This document shows, in pieces, positions 17,436 to 26,390 of a stretch of 55,042 nt of DNA. Every line of letters starts with the position of its first letter. The first letter of the stretch is position 1. The notes under the pieces are model-generated. The model had not been told where the DNA came from and did not search any database. It saw only the letters and a list, made by a program, of their open reading frames with translations. The position numbers and the translations under genes are program-made. Origin of the DNA: Mariprofundus sp. (GTDB taxonomy: Bacteria > Pseudomonadota > Zetaproteobacteria > Mariprofundales > Mariprofundaceae); the NCBI GenBank assembly GCA_021772835.1, contig JAJFLE010000022.1:1-55042 (forward strand), in the 5' to 3' direction.

Positions 17436-17897
17436 ATGAAAAGACTCTCACTGAAGATCCCGCCGCCTGTGGTTGCGCTGCTTTGTGGACTGCTCATCTG
17501 GGGCTTGAGTGAAGCTCTTCCCGTGCACAGCATAGAGGCAGAGATCAGACACAGCATAGCTTATACCCTGCTGGTTATGGCGATCAGCATCGACCTCTGG
17601 GCCTTGATCAGTTTCAGAATTGCCAAAACAACGATCGACCCACGCTACCCGAAAAAAACATCGGCCATCGTCTCATCCGGCATTTACAGGTATTCGAGAA
17701 ACCCGATGTATCTCGGGCTCGGACTGATCCTGACTGCATTAAGTATCTGGCTTGGTGCCAAATTTGGCCTGTTCGTTGTTGCCGGTTTCATCATGTATAT
17801 TAACAAATTTCAGATTATCCCCGAAGAAGAGCATCTGGAAAAGCAGTTCGGCGACGTTTACATCCGATACAAAACCACGGTACGTCGCTGGATTTAA
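17436..17897 (+). CDS. Isoprenylcysteine carboxyl methyltransferase-like membrane protein
   Basis: A 153-residue integral membrane protein with four or five hydrophobic segments and the SAM-binding core of the ICMT/PEMT family: SSGIYRYSRNPMYLGLGLI, then IIPEEEHLEKQFGDVYIRYK near the C-terminus (RHPxY-like and EE...F...Y motifs). Such bacterial proteins methylate phospholipids or unknown substrates. The start at 17436 gives a normal N-terminus; an ATG at 17376 in the same frame is an alternative with a better ribosome-site context. It stands alone and converges with purA. Confidence 0.82.
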   Translation: MKRLSLKIPPPVVALLCGLLIWGLSEALPVHSIEAEIRHSIAYTLLVMAISIDLWALISFRIAKTTIDPRYPKKTSAIVSSGIYRYSRNPMYLGLGLILTALSIWLGAKFGLFVVAGFIMYINKFQIIPEEEHLEKQFGDVYIRYKTTVRRWI

Positions 17898-17911
17898 ATC
17901 ATCCCTGTATC

Positions 17912-19207
17912 TTACAGGTGAATGATATGATTACGATCAGGACCTGTTGAGAGCATGGTCACCTTGCAGTCACACACTTCCTCAATACGCCTGAGCAGGG
18001 CTACGGCATTGGCCGGCAACTGATCCATTGACGTCGCACCAAAGGTATTTTCAGACCAACCTGGCAGCACTTCATAAACCGGGGTTACAGATTCCAGTTG
18101 AGAACAACAGGCAGGAATAGATTCCAGAACTTCGCCGTTCAGTTCATAACCTGTGCACAGTTTCACTTCTTCAAGACCGTCCAACACGTCCAGCTTGGTA
18201 ATAGCAAGGCCGGTCACACCATTAATACGCACGGCATGCTGAACTACAGGACCATCAAACCAGCCTGTGCGGCGTGGACGCCCTGTCGTGGCACCGAATT
18301 CGTGACCTTTTTCAGCCATGTGTTTGCCTGCATGTTCAGCATCACACATGCCTTCTGCATTATACAATTCAGTCGGAAACGGGCCTGCACCAACACGGGT
18401 GGTGTAAGCTTTACAGATACCAAGCACTGCATCCACCTGACCCGGACCTACGCCAAGGCCAGCAAGGGCTGCACCGGCAACGGTATTGGACGAGGTTACA
18501 AACGGGTATGTACCATGATCAACATCAAGCATGGAACCCTGCGCGCCTTCATAAAGGATTTGATCTCCGGCTTTAATACGTTTCTGCAGAATCAGTGGTA
18601 CATCGGCAGCCAATGGCAACAGACGAGCTTTTGCGAGTTCCAGAGCTTCATCTACATCAGCACGATTGACTGGTGCTGCCTTCAAATACTGGGTCAGCAT
18701 GAAGTTTACATATTCAATATTGGCATCGATTCGTGCATCCAGATCAGGAGAAGTCAGGTCAACAAGCCTGATGCCACGGCGCGCTGTCTTATCTTCATAA
18801 CACGGGCCTATACCTTTGCCGGTTGTGCCAATTTTGCCTGCACCTTTGGCAGCTTCGCGTGCCGCATCCAGATCACGATGGTATGGCAGAATCAGCTGGC
18901 AGCGGTCGGAGATCTTCAAACGCTCTGCAACCGGAATTCCGGCATCGATCAGCATGTCCATCTCTTCAACCAGACGGAACGGATCTACAACCGTGCCGTT
19001 ACCAATCAGGCAGAGTGTATCATCATGCAGGATGCCGGACGGGATATGATTCAATACAGTTTTTTTATCGCCCAGCACCAATGTATGACCAGCATTAGGC
19101 CCCCCCTGAAAACGGGCCACCACATCCATATCGGGAGCCATAAGATCAACGATCTTACCCTTTCCTTCATCTCCCCACTGGATTCCAATAGCAACTGTGT
19201 TTGTCAT
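17912..19207 (-). CDS. purA: Adenylosuccinate synthetase
   Basis: A 431-residue PurA of standard length. The GTP-binding/catalytic opening is VAIGIQWGDEGKGKIVDLMA (catalytic Asp and Lys present), followed by FQGGPNAGHTLV, GIGPCYEDKTARRGIRL, EGAQGSMLDVDHGTYPFVTSS and the GTP specificity motif TKLDVLDGL. It condenses IMP and aspartate with GTP in AMP synthesis. It lies 156 bases after hisZ on the same strand, a neighbour pair frequently seen in proteobacteria. Confidence 0.98.
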   Translation of the reverse strand: MTNTVAIGIQWGDEGKGKIVDLMAPDMDVVARFQGGPNAGHTLVLGDKKTVLNHIPSGILHDDTLCLIGNGTVVDPFRLVEEMDMLIDAGIPVAERLKISDRCQLILPYHRDLDAAREAAKGAGKIGTTGKGIGPCYEDKTARRGIRLVDLTSPDLDARIDANIEYVNFMLTQYLKAAPVNRADVDEALELAKARLLPLAADVPLILQKRIKAGDQILYEGAQGSMLDVDHGTYPFVTSSNTVAGAALAGLGVGPGQVDAVLGICKAYTTRVGAGPFPTELYNAEGMCDAEHAGKHMAEKGHEFGATTGRPRRTGWFDGPVVQHAVRINGVTGLAITKLDVLDGLEEVKLCTGYELNGEVLESIPACCSQLESVTPVYEVLPGWSENTFGATSMDQLPANAVALLRRIEEVCDCKVTMLSTGPDRNHIIHL

Positions 19208-19227
19208 GTTTTATCCCCAATATTTGA

Positions 19228-19348
19228 ACCACGAAGATCGCGAAGAAAAGCAGCAGGAAGCGGCGACGAGCCCATTCATACATCTGTCTTTTCTCTGTGT
19301 ACTCAGCAGTAAATCTTTAATCCGGTCAAACGTCGTGATCTTCGAGGT
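19228..19348. repeat. Intergenic inverted repeat between hisZ and purA
   Basis: ACCACGAAGATC (19228-19239) faces GATCTTCGAGGT (19337-19348), 11 of 12 paired, across about 97 bases. It fills most of the hisZ-purA gap. Related 'CGTGATC...CGTGG' sequence appears upstream of the ankyrin gene near 54612-54630. Confidence 0.5.
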
Positions 19349-19363
19349 GAAGACCTTTCTCAA

Positions 19364-20323
19364 TCAAACTGCGTCGAGCAATGCCCATAAGTCACAGGAA
19401 AAGCCCGTAGCAGGCATATCACGACCATGTGCTTTCATCATCGCATCATAGCGACCGCCATGCAGAATCGCATGGGATACGCCATCAGCAAAACCAGCAA
19501 ACAGAATGCCGCTGTGGTACAGGAAACGTGGCATGATTGCAGCATCAGCATACACACGAACACTACCTTCCATCATCTCGCCTACTTCACCGACCAATGC
19601 CAGCAACTCAGCTGCAGCAAGGTCAAACTCAGCATTGATCTTGCCCGTAAAGCTTTCAACCCAGACCTTGCCACTGTTACCGCAAGCAAGCTGCAACAGG
19701 GCTTCCTGAGCAGTCTCTGACATCTGTTCATCGTTCATCAAGGTGGCCAGATCATCCGGCGACCTGCGCGCCAGCAGTACTGTCCATTGATCCAATGGCG
19801 CATCACATCCGGCAACCAGCGCCTTTAATAAGCCGATATGACCAACCTGCAGCACAGGTGTGGTAAAGCCTGCGGCCAGCATGGAACGTGCAGCCAGATG
19901 CATCACTTCAATATCACCCGCGGTTCCAGCCACACCCAGACACTCCACTCCGGTCTGCCACTGCTGACGCGATCCACCGCGTTGATCAGGGCGAGCCAGC
20001 ATGACCGTGCCGGAGTAGCAGAGTTTGAGTACCTTTTCACTACGCAGTCTTGTTGCAGCAATGCGTGCAATCTGCGGTGTCATATCCGAACGTATTGCCA
20101 ATGTCCCTGCCCCGGCAGGATCAGAAAATACCACGGTCTGGTCAGCCAGAAAACGACCTGCACCTGACTTCAGGGCATCGGGACGCTCCAGAATGGGAGG
20201 AATAACTTCTTCATAACCGGATGCTTCGTACAGGGAAAGCATTTTCCCCTGCATGGTGCGCAGTGATCTTGCACGCGAGCCAAAAGCGTCATCCAGTCCT
20301 ATAATAGGTTTATGCGTAGGCAT
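19364..20323 (-). CDS. hisZ: ATP phosphoribosyltransferase regulatory subunit HisZ
   Basis: A 319-residue class II aaRS-like protein lacking tRNA-synthetase activity. It shows DDAFGSRARSLRTMQGKMLSLYEASGYEEVIPP, motif 2-like AIRSDMTPQIARIAATRL, LCYSGTVML and the C-terminal GGRYDAMMKAHGRDMPATGFSCDL. It is shorter than HisRS and lacks the anticodon domain, so HisZ is the proper call. It partners with short-form HisG (not in this window) in the first step of histidine synthesis. Its ATG shares one base with the serA stop (TAATG), a coupling arrangement. Confidence 0.93.
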   Translation of the reverse strand: MPTHKPIIGLDDAFGSRARSLRTMQGKMLSLYEASGYEEVIPPILERPDALKSGAGRFLADQTVVFSDPAGAGTLAIRSDMTPQIARIAATRLRSEKVLKLCYSGTVMLARPDQRGGSRQQWQTGVECLGVAGTAGDIEVMHLAARSMLAAGFTTPVLQVGHIGLLKALVAGCDAPLDQWTVLLARRSPDDLATLMNDEQMSETAQEALLQLACGNSGKVWVESFTGKINAEFDLAAAELLALVGEVGEMMEGSVRVYADAAIMPRFLYHSGILFAGFADGVSHAILHGGRYDAMMKAHGRDMPATGFSCDLWALLDAV

Positions 20324-21912
20324 TACATCTTCCCCAGTTCAGCGTAACGAACAGCCAATACATTCGGTAATTCGGACATGCGGGCCAACACACTTGCATC
20401 AGGCGTTGTATCCACCTGAATCAGCGCAACTGCGCCACCTGTATCCACACGACGTCCAAGGCGGAAGTCACCGATATTGATGCCAGCATCGGCCAGTACC
20501 GCACCGATAGCAGCAATCACACCCGGTTTGTCTTCATTCTGGAAGAAGATCAGATTGCCTTCAGGCGCAATTTCCACTTCGCAGGTATCAAGGTTAACCA
20601 GACGCGGACGAGATTCATCAAACAGAGTTCCTGCAACAGAACGTACACCTTCATCACCCACGACTTCCAGACGAATCAGGGTAGAGAAATGATCGGATGA
20701 CTCGCTGGCCGACTCCTTCAGTTCGATGCCGCGATCCCTGGCCAGCATACCGGCATTCACCGCATTGACCTCTTCCATGCTCTGGGAAAGTAGCCCCTGC
20801 AGTATGGCATTGATTAAGGGTTTGCGATTCAGATTTGCCGCTTTGCCTTCAAATGAGACACTCACCCTAGAATAACCCGGTTTCATGGTCTGACCGATAA
20901 AGCTTCCCATGCGCTCGGCAAGCAACAGATAAGGCGAGAGCAGACGCTGCTCGTCCTGTGTCAGTGATGGCACATTCACTGCATTGGAAACGATGCCTGA
21001 GAGCAGGTAGTCGGACATCTGTTCAGCGACCTGTACTGCTACATTTTCCTGTGCTTCATCAGTTGACGCACCGATATGTGGTGTGAAACTGATATTATCC
21101 AGCTCAAACAGTCTGTTCTCACGTGCCGGCTCATGCTCAAACACATCGAGAGCCGCGGCACGCAAATGACCTGATTTGCATGCATCATAAAGCGCATCTT
21201 CATTAACAATGCCGCCGCGGGCGCAGTTCACGATGATGGAACCCTTTTTCATGCGACCGATAATATCAGCATTAATCAGATTACGTGTCGCATCCAGCAA
21301 AGGTACATGAATGGTCAGGATATCAACGGTTTCAGCAAGCTCCGCCACCGTCTCCATCTTGGTCACACCCATAGCCGCTGCGCGTTCATCGGAAATAAAC
21401 GGATCATAAACAAACACGGACATGTGCAAGCCTTTCAAACGGTCACAGACAATCGCACCAATATTACCGGCACCGATAACACCGGCTTTTTTACCGGTGA
21501 GTTCCATGCCCATAAAACGGGACTTTTCCCACTTTCCAGCTCGGGTTGATGCCGATGCCTGAGCAATCATGCGCGCTGCAGCCACAATATGTGACACAGC
21601 CAGCTCAGCAGTTGTGATGGTATTACCGAATGGCGTGTTCATCACTACAATACCGCGACGCGAACAGCCTTCGACATCAACGTTGTCAACACCGATTCCG
21701 GCGCGACCAATGACCTTTACGCGTTTGGCAGCATCGAGAAGATCGCCCTTGAGTGTGGTTGAGGAACGTACTGCAATGGCATCGTAATCACCGGCAATGG
21801 CCAGCTTTTCTTCATCAGATAGCCCCGGTTTGTAATCCACTTCAACGCCGCGATTTTTGAACACCTCAATCGCGCGTGAGGACATTTTGTCTGCGATCCA
21901 AACCTTAGGCAT
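20323..21912 (-). CDS. serA: D-3-phosphoglycerate dehydrogenase, long form
   Basis: A 529-residue SerA of the three-domain type. Substrate and Rossmann domains contain AVRSSTTLKGDLLDAAKRVKVIGRAGIGVDNVD, the nucleotide loop GKKAGVIGAGNIGAIV, catalytic VNCARGGIVNEDAL and HIGASTDEAQENVA. An intervening allosteric substrate-binding domain (about 320-450) and a C-terminal ACT domain (GVIAAIGAVLADAGINIGDFRLGR) follow. It oxidises 3-phosphoglycerate, the first step of serine synthesis, and serine usually binds the ACT domain. The ATG at 21912 was preferred over a GTG four codons upstream. Its leader contains a hairpin covering the ribosome-binding site. Confidence 0.96.
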   Translation of the reverse strand: MPKVWIADKMSSRAIEVFKNRGVEVDYKPGLSDEEKLAIAGDYDAIAVRSSTTLKGDLLDAAKRVKVIGRAGIGVDNVDVEGCSRRGIVVMNTPFGNTITTAELAVSHIVAAARMIAQASASTRAGKWEKSRFMGMELTGKKAGVIGAGNIGAIVCDRLKGLHMSVFVYDPFISDERAAAMGVTKMETVAELAETVDILTIHVPLLDATRNLINADIIGRMKKGSIIVNCARGGIVNEDALYDACKSGHLRAAALDVFEHEPARENRLFELDNISFTPHIGASTDEAQENVAVQVAEQMSDYLLSGIVSNAVNVPSLTQDEQRLLSPYLLLAERMGSFIGQTMKPGYSRVSVSFEGKAANLNRKPLINAILQGLLSQSMEEVNAVNAGMLARDRGIELKESASESSDHFSTLIRLEVVGDEGVRSVAGTLFDESRPRLVNLDTCEVEIAPEGNLIFFQNEDKPGVIAAIGAVLADAGINIGDFRLGRRVDTGGAVALIQVDTTPDASVLARMSELPNVLAVRYAELGKM

Positions 21913-21994
21913 AATACTTCTCACTCCGAAAGAAGGATTGTCACACCGACAACGGAGTGCGTGGGCACTCTATAGCCAGTGTTGTAAGGGTCAA
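21913..21994 (-). promoter_or_regulatory. serA promoter and leader hairpin
   Basis: On the minus strand a -35 box TTGACC (21989-21994) and -10 TAGAGT (21967-21972) are 16 bases apart, giving a start near 21960. The transcript would open with CACTCCG, an inner stem TTGTC/GACAA, then CGGAGTG, which pairs with the first segment (+ strand 21953-21959 with 21922-21928). The second arm contains the GGAG likely used by the serA ribosome site, so the hairpin could limit translation. Confidence 0.5.
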
Positions 21995-22004
21995 CTTGGG
22001 ATGT

Positions 22005-22256
22005 GCTACGGTGTTAGGAAAACACTGAAAAACTACGACCATGTAGCTTATGAGCATGCAAAGGTAAAAGCGTGGCAAAAAGGCAGTTACTGCCTGGACA
22101 GCTGTAAACCGCCCGCAGAGAGGTACACCCTTTTTAATGATTCATCGCGGAAGTCCGGGAAACTTTCTTCATGAAATGTAAAACATGAATCTTATGTGAG
22201 GGTGTTGATACCCCGTCCAGAATCTTCCCGCTAATCCGCGATGAACCGTTTTTAAT
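22005..22256. other. Highly structured intergenic region, candidate non-coding RNA
   Basis: No credible gene. Several stems are exact: GCTAC/GTAGC (22005-22009 with 22043-22047) enclosing GTGTT/AACAC; AGGCAG/CTGCCT (22081-22095); and an outer arm TTCATCGCGGA (22141-22151) with TCCGCGATGAA (22235-22245), nested over CGGGAA/TTCCCG (22156-22161 with 22225-22230), which encloses TTCATG/CATGAA and GGGT/ACCC hairpins. TTTTTAATG occurs beside both outer arms. It matches no RNA family I recognise. Strand is unknown. Confidence 0.45.
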
Positions 22257-22291
22257 GCCTGGAGCAGCAGAGCCACATGAGGCGAGTGCCG

Positions 22292-22642
22292 TTAGCTTAA
22301 TTGCGGATAATTTTCAGAATCACTGTCCAGTGTATCAAAAAACATAAGCGTATGGATTTTGTCCCTGTGTATGCGTTCTGTTTGGTTATTCGCGGCCAAT
22401 ACAAATGAAATAGTCATTGTTTTTACCAAGTGGCCTTTTAGGTCATCACCGCTTTTTGTTTTAATTTCATCAGTAGCCGGGAAACCTGTGCCATCCGGAT
22501 GCATCAAGTGCAGATGCACGATATCATCTTTATTCACAGTCACATCGCCAAATGACGTTTTTATTCTAAATTCATTTTTAAGGACCTTACCTGCTACAGC
22601 TTGACCATCTCGCAATATGAGCAGGTCTTTTGAGTATACCAT
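22292..22642 (-). CDS. Hypothetical protein with two repeated beta units
   Basis: A 116-residue soluble protein of unknown function. Two related units can be seen: residues about 10-48 (GQAVAGKVLKNEFRIKTSFG, then DVTVNKDDIVHLHL) and about 60-102 (TKSGDDLKGHLVKTMTISFV, then ERIHRDKIHTLMF). Each is a short beta pattern ending in a K-D-x-I-x-x-L motif, as in small SH3/Sm-like folds. No family was recognised. The start has AGGAG seven bases upstream, a strong ribosome site, which supports it being real. It stands alone. Confidence 0.6.
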   Translation of the reverse strand: MVYSKDLLILRDGQAVAGKVLKNEFRIKTSFGDVTVNKDDIVHLHLMHPDGTGFPATDEIKTKSGDDLKGHLVKTMTISFVLAANNQTERIHRDKIHTLMFFDTLDSDSENYPQLS

Positions 22643-22925
22643 TTATTTCTCCTTGATTTCCCCATGCCTCTTCTAGGAAACAGATGCACGCCACGTTCCA
22701 TGTGTTGCCTCAAATATACGCCCGCTGTTCGTTGAAACCGGATGAACGAACAAACAAGGCAGTGGATTACAAAACCGCGAACGCAAGATGATAACACGAT
22801 CCACGTATTAATAGCGACACCGTAAGCAGCGGCCATGCACCAACTGCCACTGTTCCTTGCCAGTCCGTGATGTGCCGGGAATCTACATGGATGCAGTTTT
22901 CTTGATTTCAACTTAGTCTGCCGCC

Positions 22926-24128
22926 ATGTCAGACAAAACATTCACATTTATTGATAACCCAACCCAGCTGCAAACTGCTGCAGAGACCATGGCCCAGTGC
23001 AAGGTTCTATGCGTTGATACCGAGTTCCACCGCGAATCAACCTATTACCCCGAATTTGCCCTGTTGCAGATCTACGGCAATAGTCAGTGCTGGATCATTG
23101 ACCCGATCAAACTGCCCGATCTGCAGCCGATCTGGGAGCTCATGGCCAACCCTGATATTCTGAAAGTATTTCATGCCGCCCATCAGGATGTGGAAATCAT
23201 CTTCAAAGAGTCAGGCAAGATGCCTTTGCCGCTGTTTGATACTCAGGTTGCAGGTGCCCTGCTGGGTTACGGGCAACAGGTTGGTTTTGGCAATCTGGTT
23301 CAGCGCGTCACCAAAAAGCTGCTTCCCAAAGGTGAATCCTTCACCGACTGGAAGGCAAGGCCGTTGACTGCCAAACAGCTCACCTATGCCGCCGATGATG
23401 TCATATGGTTGATGCCGGTATTCCAGCATCTGCAGGAGCGCCTTGAAGCCACTGGCCGCACCTCATGGCTACAGGAAGAGCAATGCCGTCTTTGCGATGA
23501 AGCCACCTATAATAACAATGAGTCGGAAGTATTCTGGCGTGTCAAAGGTGCCAGCAAGCTCAAAGGCAAGCATCTGGCCGCGCTGCGTGAAATGGCTGCA
23601 TGGCGTGAACGAGGTGCCAAGAGCCGCGATATCCCCCGCAGACGCATGCTGGCCGATGAACCACTGATTGAAATCGCACGACGCGACACATTGAGCAAAG
23701 AAACCATGCAACGTATGCGAGGCATCAATGATGGTTTCATCAAACGTTTCGGTGATGATGTGATCGAAGCATGGCAACTGGGTATCGACTCACCTGAAGA
23801 GTCGTGGCCAAAATTGGCACCACGCAGTCACAACACCAAGGGAACCGACCTGCGCCTGGAAATGCTCGATACGCTGGTGCGCCTGAAAGCTGAAGAGGGA
23901 GAAATTGCCACCCCTATTCTGGCCAGCAAATCCGATCTTTCTGAGCTGGCATCCTGGGGCTTTCGCTGCAAGGGCGATGTGCCTGATGTGGCCTGCCTGC
24001 ACGGCTGGCGTTATGAACTGGTCGGCCGTGATCTGGTCAAATTACTGCGCAGTGAAGTCTGTATGTATATCAACCCGAAGACCGGTTTCCCTGTGATCAT
24101 GCCGATCAGCGAATCTGGCGAAGAATGA
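22926..24128 (+). CDS. rnd: Ribonuclease D
   Basis: A 400-residue RNase D. The DEDD exonuclease domain has ExoI VDTEFHRESTYYPEFALLQIY, ExoII VFHAAHQDVEIIF and ExoIII TYAADDV, giving all four acidic residues and the Tyr of the DEDDy class. It is followed by HRDC-type helical domains (LAALREMAAWRERGAKSRDIP). It trims the 3' ends of tRNA precursors and other small RNAs. It overlaps the next gene by 4 bases (ATGA). Confidence 0.94.
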   Translation: MSDKTFTFIDNPTQLQTAAETMAQCKVLCVDTEFHRESTYYPEFALLQIYGNSQCWIIDPIKLPDLQPIWELMANPDILKVFHAAHQDVEIIFKESGKMPLPLFDTQVAGALLGYGQQVGFGNLVQRVTKKLLPKGESFTDWKARPLTAKQLTYAADDVIWLMPVFQHLQERLEATGRTSWLQEEQCRLCDEATYNNNESEVFWRVKGASKLKGKHLAALREMAAWRERGAKSRDIPRRRMLADEPLIEIARRDTLSKETMQRMRGINDGFIKRFGDDVIEAWQLGIDSPEESWPKLAPRSHNTKGTDLRLEMLDTLVRLKAEEGEIATPILASKSDLSELASWGFRCKGDVPDVACLHGWRYELVGRDLVKLLRSEVCMYINPKTGFPVIMPISESGEE

Positions 24129-24763
24129 AAAACTGTTTTTCCATTGATGCGCTTTCTCCGTCCGGCGCCAATGCATGGCGCCTGCTTGAGAATGGTAGCT
24201 GGCGCGAATGCATATATGCCGAAGCTTTAAAAGACGGTGATGCCCGCATTGCAGATAAAAAGAGTGCTGAAGACTGGAGTGGTCGCCGCCTGAAAAAAGA
24301 TAAGGAACTGGTTCTGGTTGCCCAGCAAAAAGCGGGCACGTTCGATTTTCTGATGCGTGGTGTTTTTGCTCATGCCGTACTGCATCGCTCGTCATCCGCA
24401 CCCGTACCTGCCAAGGATCAGATGCTCGCATGTATTGGAGCGTTGGAACCGGGAACGCCGTGGCTGGTCTATCTCAATGTGTCCGGCCACTTTGTAGTAC
24501 TCGATACAAGTAAGGTATCGATCATCAGCAACCTCGATATTGCCGTACGCGGTGAAATTGCCTCCAGTGAAGATTACATCGGCCCGATTGCGGCCGCCAA
24601 AGAAAAGATGATGAATGATCTCTACCGCCAGTTCCTGGCCGGCTGGCTGGATCACCTGAAATCCTCAAACATGAACGTCTTCATTCCCGATCTAGAAAAA
24701 CTGAAAGAGGATAGCGTTTACATCGAAGAGATTCAGAACTGGCAGAGCGAGCAGTCAGTCTGA
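24125..24763 (+). CDS. Hypothetical protein co-translated with RNase D
   Basis: A 212-residue protein without signal peptide or membrane segment; not recognised. It is mixed alpha/beta: SIDALSPSGANAWRLLENGSW, a central beta-rich part (GTPWLVYLNVSGHFVVLDTS, VSIISNLDIAVRGEIASSEDY) and an amphipathic C-terminal helix (AAAKEKMMNDLYRQFLAGWL). The start codon overlaps the rnd stop by 4 bases, so it is translated with RNase D; a role in RNA processing would be guesswork. Confidence 0.75.
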   Translation: MKNCFSIDALSPSGANAWRLLENGSWRECIYAEALKDGDARIADKKSAEDWSGRRLKKDKELVLVAQQKAGTFDFLMRGVFAHAVLHRSSSAPVPAKDQMLACIGALEPGTPWLVYLNVSGHFVVLDTSKVSIISNLDIAVRGEIASSEDYIGPIAAAKEKMMNDLYRQFLAGWLDHLKSSNMNVFIPDLEKLKEDSVYIEEIQNWQSEQSV

Positions 24764-24812
24764 GAATGGTGTGCAGTTAAATAAGTAAACTGTCACTTTA
24801 TTTTCTTTATTT

Positions 24813-26195
24813 TTAGCATTCAGTGATGTTCACTGCCAAACCACCCAGTGATGTTTCTTTGTATTTATACGACATCTCTAATCCCGTTTGTTTCATGGCT
24901 TCAATACAGTTATCAAGTGGCATAAAGTGCTTACCGTCGCCTCGCAAGGCAAGTGAAGCTGCAACATAAGCTTTGATTGCACCAAAACCATTTCGCTCAA
25001 TGCATGGCACTTGCACCAAACCTTTGACGGGATCACAGGTCATGCCCAAATGATGTTCAAGCGCAATCTCTGCTGCATTTTCAATTTGCTCAGGCGTGCC
25101 ACCACGTATAGCGCACAAACCCGCTGCAGCCATGGATGCAGCCGAACCCACCTCACCCTGACAGCCCACTTCTGCCCCGGAAATCGAGCTCCTGTACTTG
25201 ATAAGCCCGCCAATGGCTGCTGCCGTCAGAAGAAAAGTGTGCACCTGATCAAGGTTTGCCTGCTCAAATTTCACAGCGTAATAAAGCACTGCTGGAATAA
25301 CGCCCGCAGCCCCATTGGTTGGTGCCGTCACCACCATCTGCCCGGCGGCATTTTCTTCATTCACCGCCATGGCATAAGCACACAGCCAATCATTTACGCT
25401 CACACCCCTGGCATTCTCCAGCAGTTGGTCGTGCAATCCTTTTGCTCGGCGAGCAACTTTCAGCCCTCCGGGCAAGATGCCCTCTGCCTTTAATCCACGC
25501 TGAATACAATGACACATGGCTTGCCAAATATCATCAAGACCCTGAAAAAGTCTCGCTTTTTTATGCCTGAGCAATTCATTGGCAAGCTTCATTTCAGCAA
25601 TGGATATGTGCTGCTCTTGTGCCATATCCAACATGGATGCTGCTGAATCAAAGGGGTAAGGATGTGCTGCGGAGGCTTGCATCTGTAGCGGTGCAACCAC
25701 TTGGCTGATCTCCCCAAGTGTACTGATAAAACCACCACCAATGGAAAAATAAACTTGCGATAGCAACACCACATTCGACACATCAAGTAGCTCAAAGCGT
25801 AAACCATTGGGATGTTCGGCAAATGGTTCGCCGCGATCGAAGATGATATTCGTTTTTGGAGAAAAGCGCGTCGTAAATTTCGCAACATCCGTAGTTATGG
25901 TTGTTTGATTCCAGACATGCAATATAAGCTCATCTACGTTTTCTGTGGCCAAGTCCTTGGCCACGTAGCCATGCAGTCCTAAACAAATTGCGCGATCTGT
26001 TGCATGCCCTTTGCCAGTATAAGCCAGTGAACCTTTTAACGTACAACGGACATAAGTATCATGAATGTTGCCATGCTCTGCCAGAAATTCGCCAACACGT
26101 TGTCTAAAATCATGGGCTGCGGCCATAGGCCCAACTGTGTGCGAACTTGATGGACCTATGCCAATTTTAAATAGCTCTAATACACTAATAAACAA
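24813..26195 (-). CDS. sdaA: L-serine ammonia-lyase, single-chain iron-sulfur type
   Basis: A 460-residue SdaA. The N-terminal beta domain starts [21 protein letters not shown]. The alpha domain contains [52 protein letters not shown], '[27 protein letters not shown]' with the cluster cysteines, and a late tail Cys (ITEC). It converts serine to pyruvate and ammonia with a [4Fe-4S] cluster. Its place close to serC and serA is notable because it degrades what they make. Confidence 0.97.
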   Translation of the reverse strand: MFISVLELFKIGIGPSSSHTVGPMAAAHDFRQRVGEFLAEHGNIHDTYVRCTLKGSLAYTGKGHATDRAICLGLHGYVAKDLATENVDELILHVWNQTTITTDVAKFTTRFSPKTNIIFDRGEPFAEHPNGLRFELLDVSNVVLLSQVYFSIGGGFISTLGEISQVVAPLQMQASAAHPYPFDSAASMLDMAQEQHISIAEMKLANELLRHKKARLFQGLDDIWQAMCHCIQRGLKAEGILPGGLKVARRAKGLHDQLLENARGVSVNDWLCAYAMAVNEENAAGQMVVTAPTNGAAGVIPAVLYYAVKFEQANLDQVHTFLLTAAAIGGLIKYRSSISGAEVGCQGEVGSAASMAAAGLCAIRGGTPEQIENAAEIALEHHLGMTCDPVKGLVQVPCIERNGFGAIKAYVAASLALRGDGKHFMPLDNCIEAMKQTGLEMSYKYKETSLGGLAVNITEC

Positions 26196-26304
26196 GATTC
26201 ACTCCTTCATAAAAATGAAACATAAAACCTGCAACCACTATATCCTAACCAACTGCATCAAAGCTTCAAATCAATCGACAAAGGTTTGAAAGGCTTGGTA
26301 TCAA

Positions 26305-26353
26305 ATGAGGTTTGGGGTCATGAGGTTTGGGGTCAAGTCTTGAATCTTGAATC
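26305..26353. repeat. Short tandem repeats (15 bp x2, 7 bp x2)
   Basis: ATGAGGTTTGGGGTC occurs twice without a gap (26305-26319, 26320-26334), followed by AAGTC and two TTGAATC units (26340-26353). GATTCAA at 26363-26369 is the inverse of the last unit. The wording 'TTTGGGGTCAAGTCTTGAATC' resembles sequence often found beside REP-associated transposase genes; no such gene is here. Confidence 0.6.
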
Positions 26354-26390
26354 ATCTTCCCCGATTCAAAACAAGGAGGTACCTACTTAT

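Noticed and set aside
18098-19312. Long open frame (404 codons) opposite purA
   Set aside because: It is fully antisense to a perfectly conserved purA and its product is rich in Cys/His/Thr with no domain; typical shadow of a GC-biased gene.
22141-22256. Possible RNase P or retron RNA because of GGAAGTCCGGG and long stems
   Set aside because: Only a few bases match the RNase P core, the rest of the conserved elements are missing, and no reverse transcriptase gene is nearby.
22594-22941. 115-codon frame between the 22292 gene and rnd
   Set aside because: Overlaps the start of the convincing 22292 gene and rnd, Cys/Arg/Trp-rich composition, no ribosome site; better read as the promoter region.
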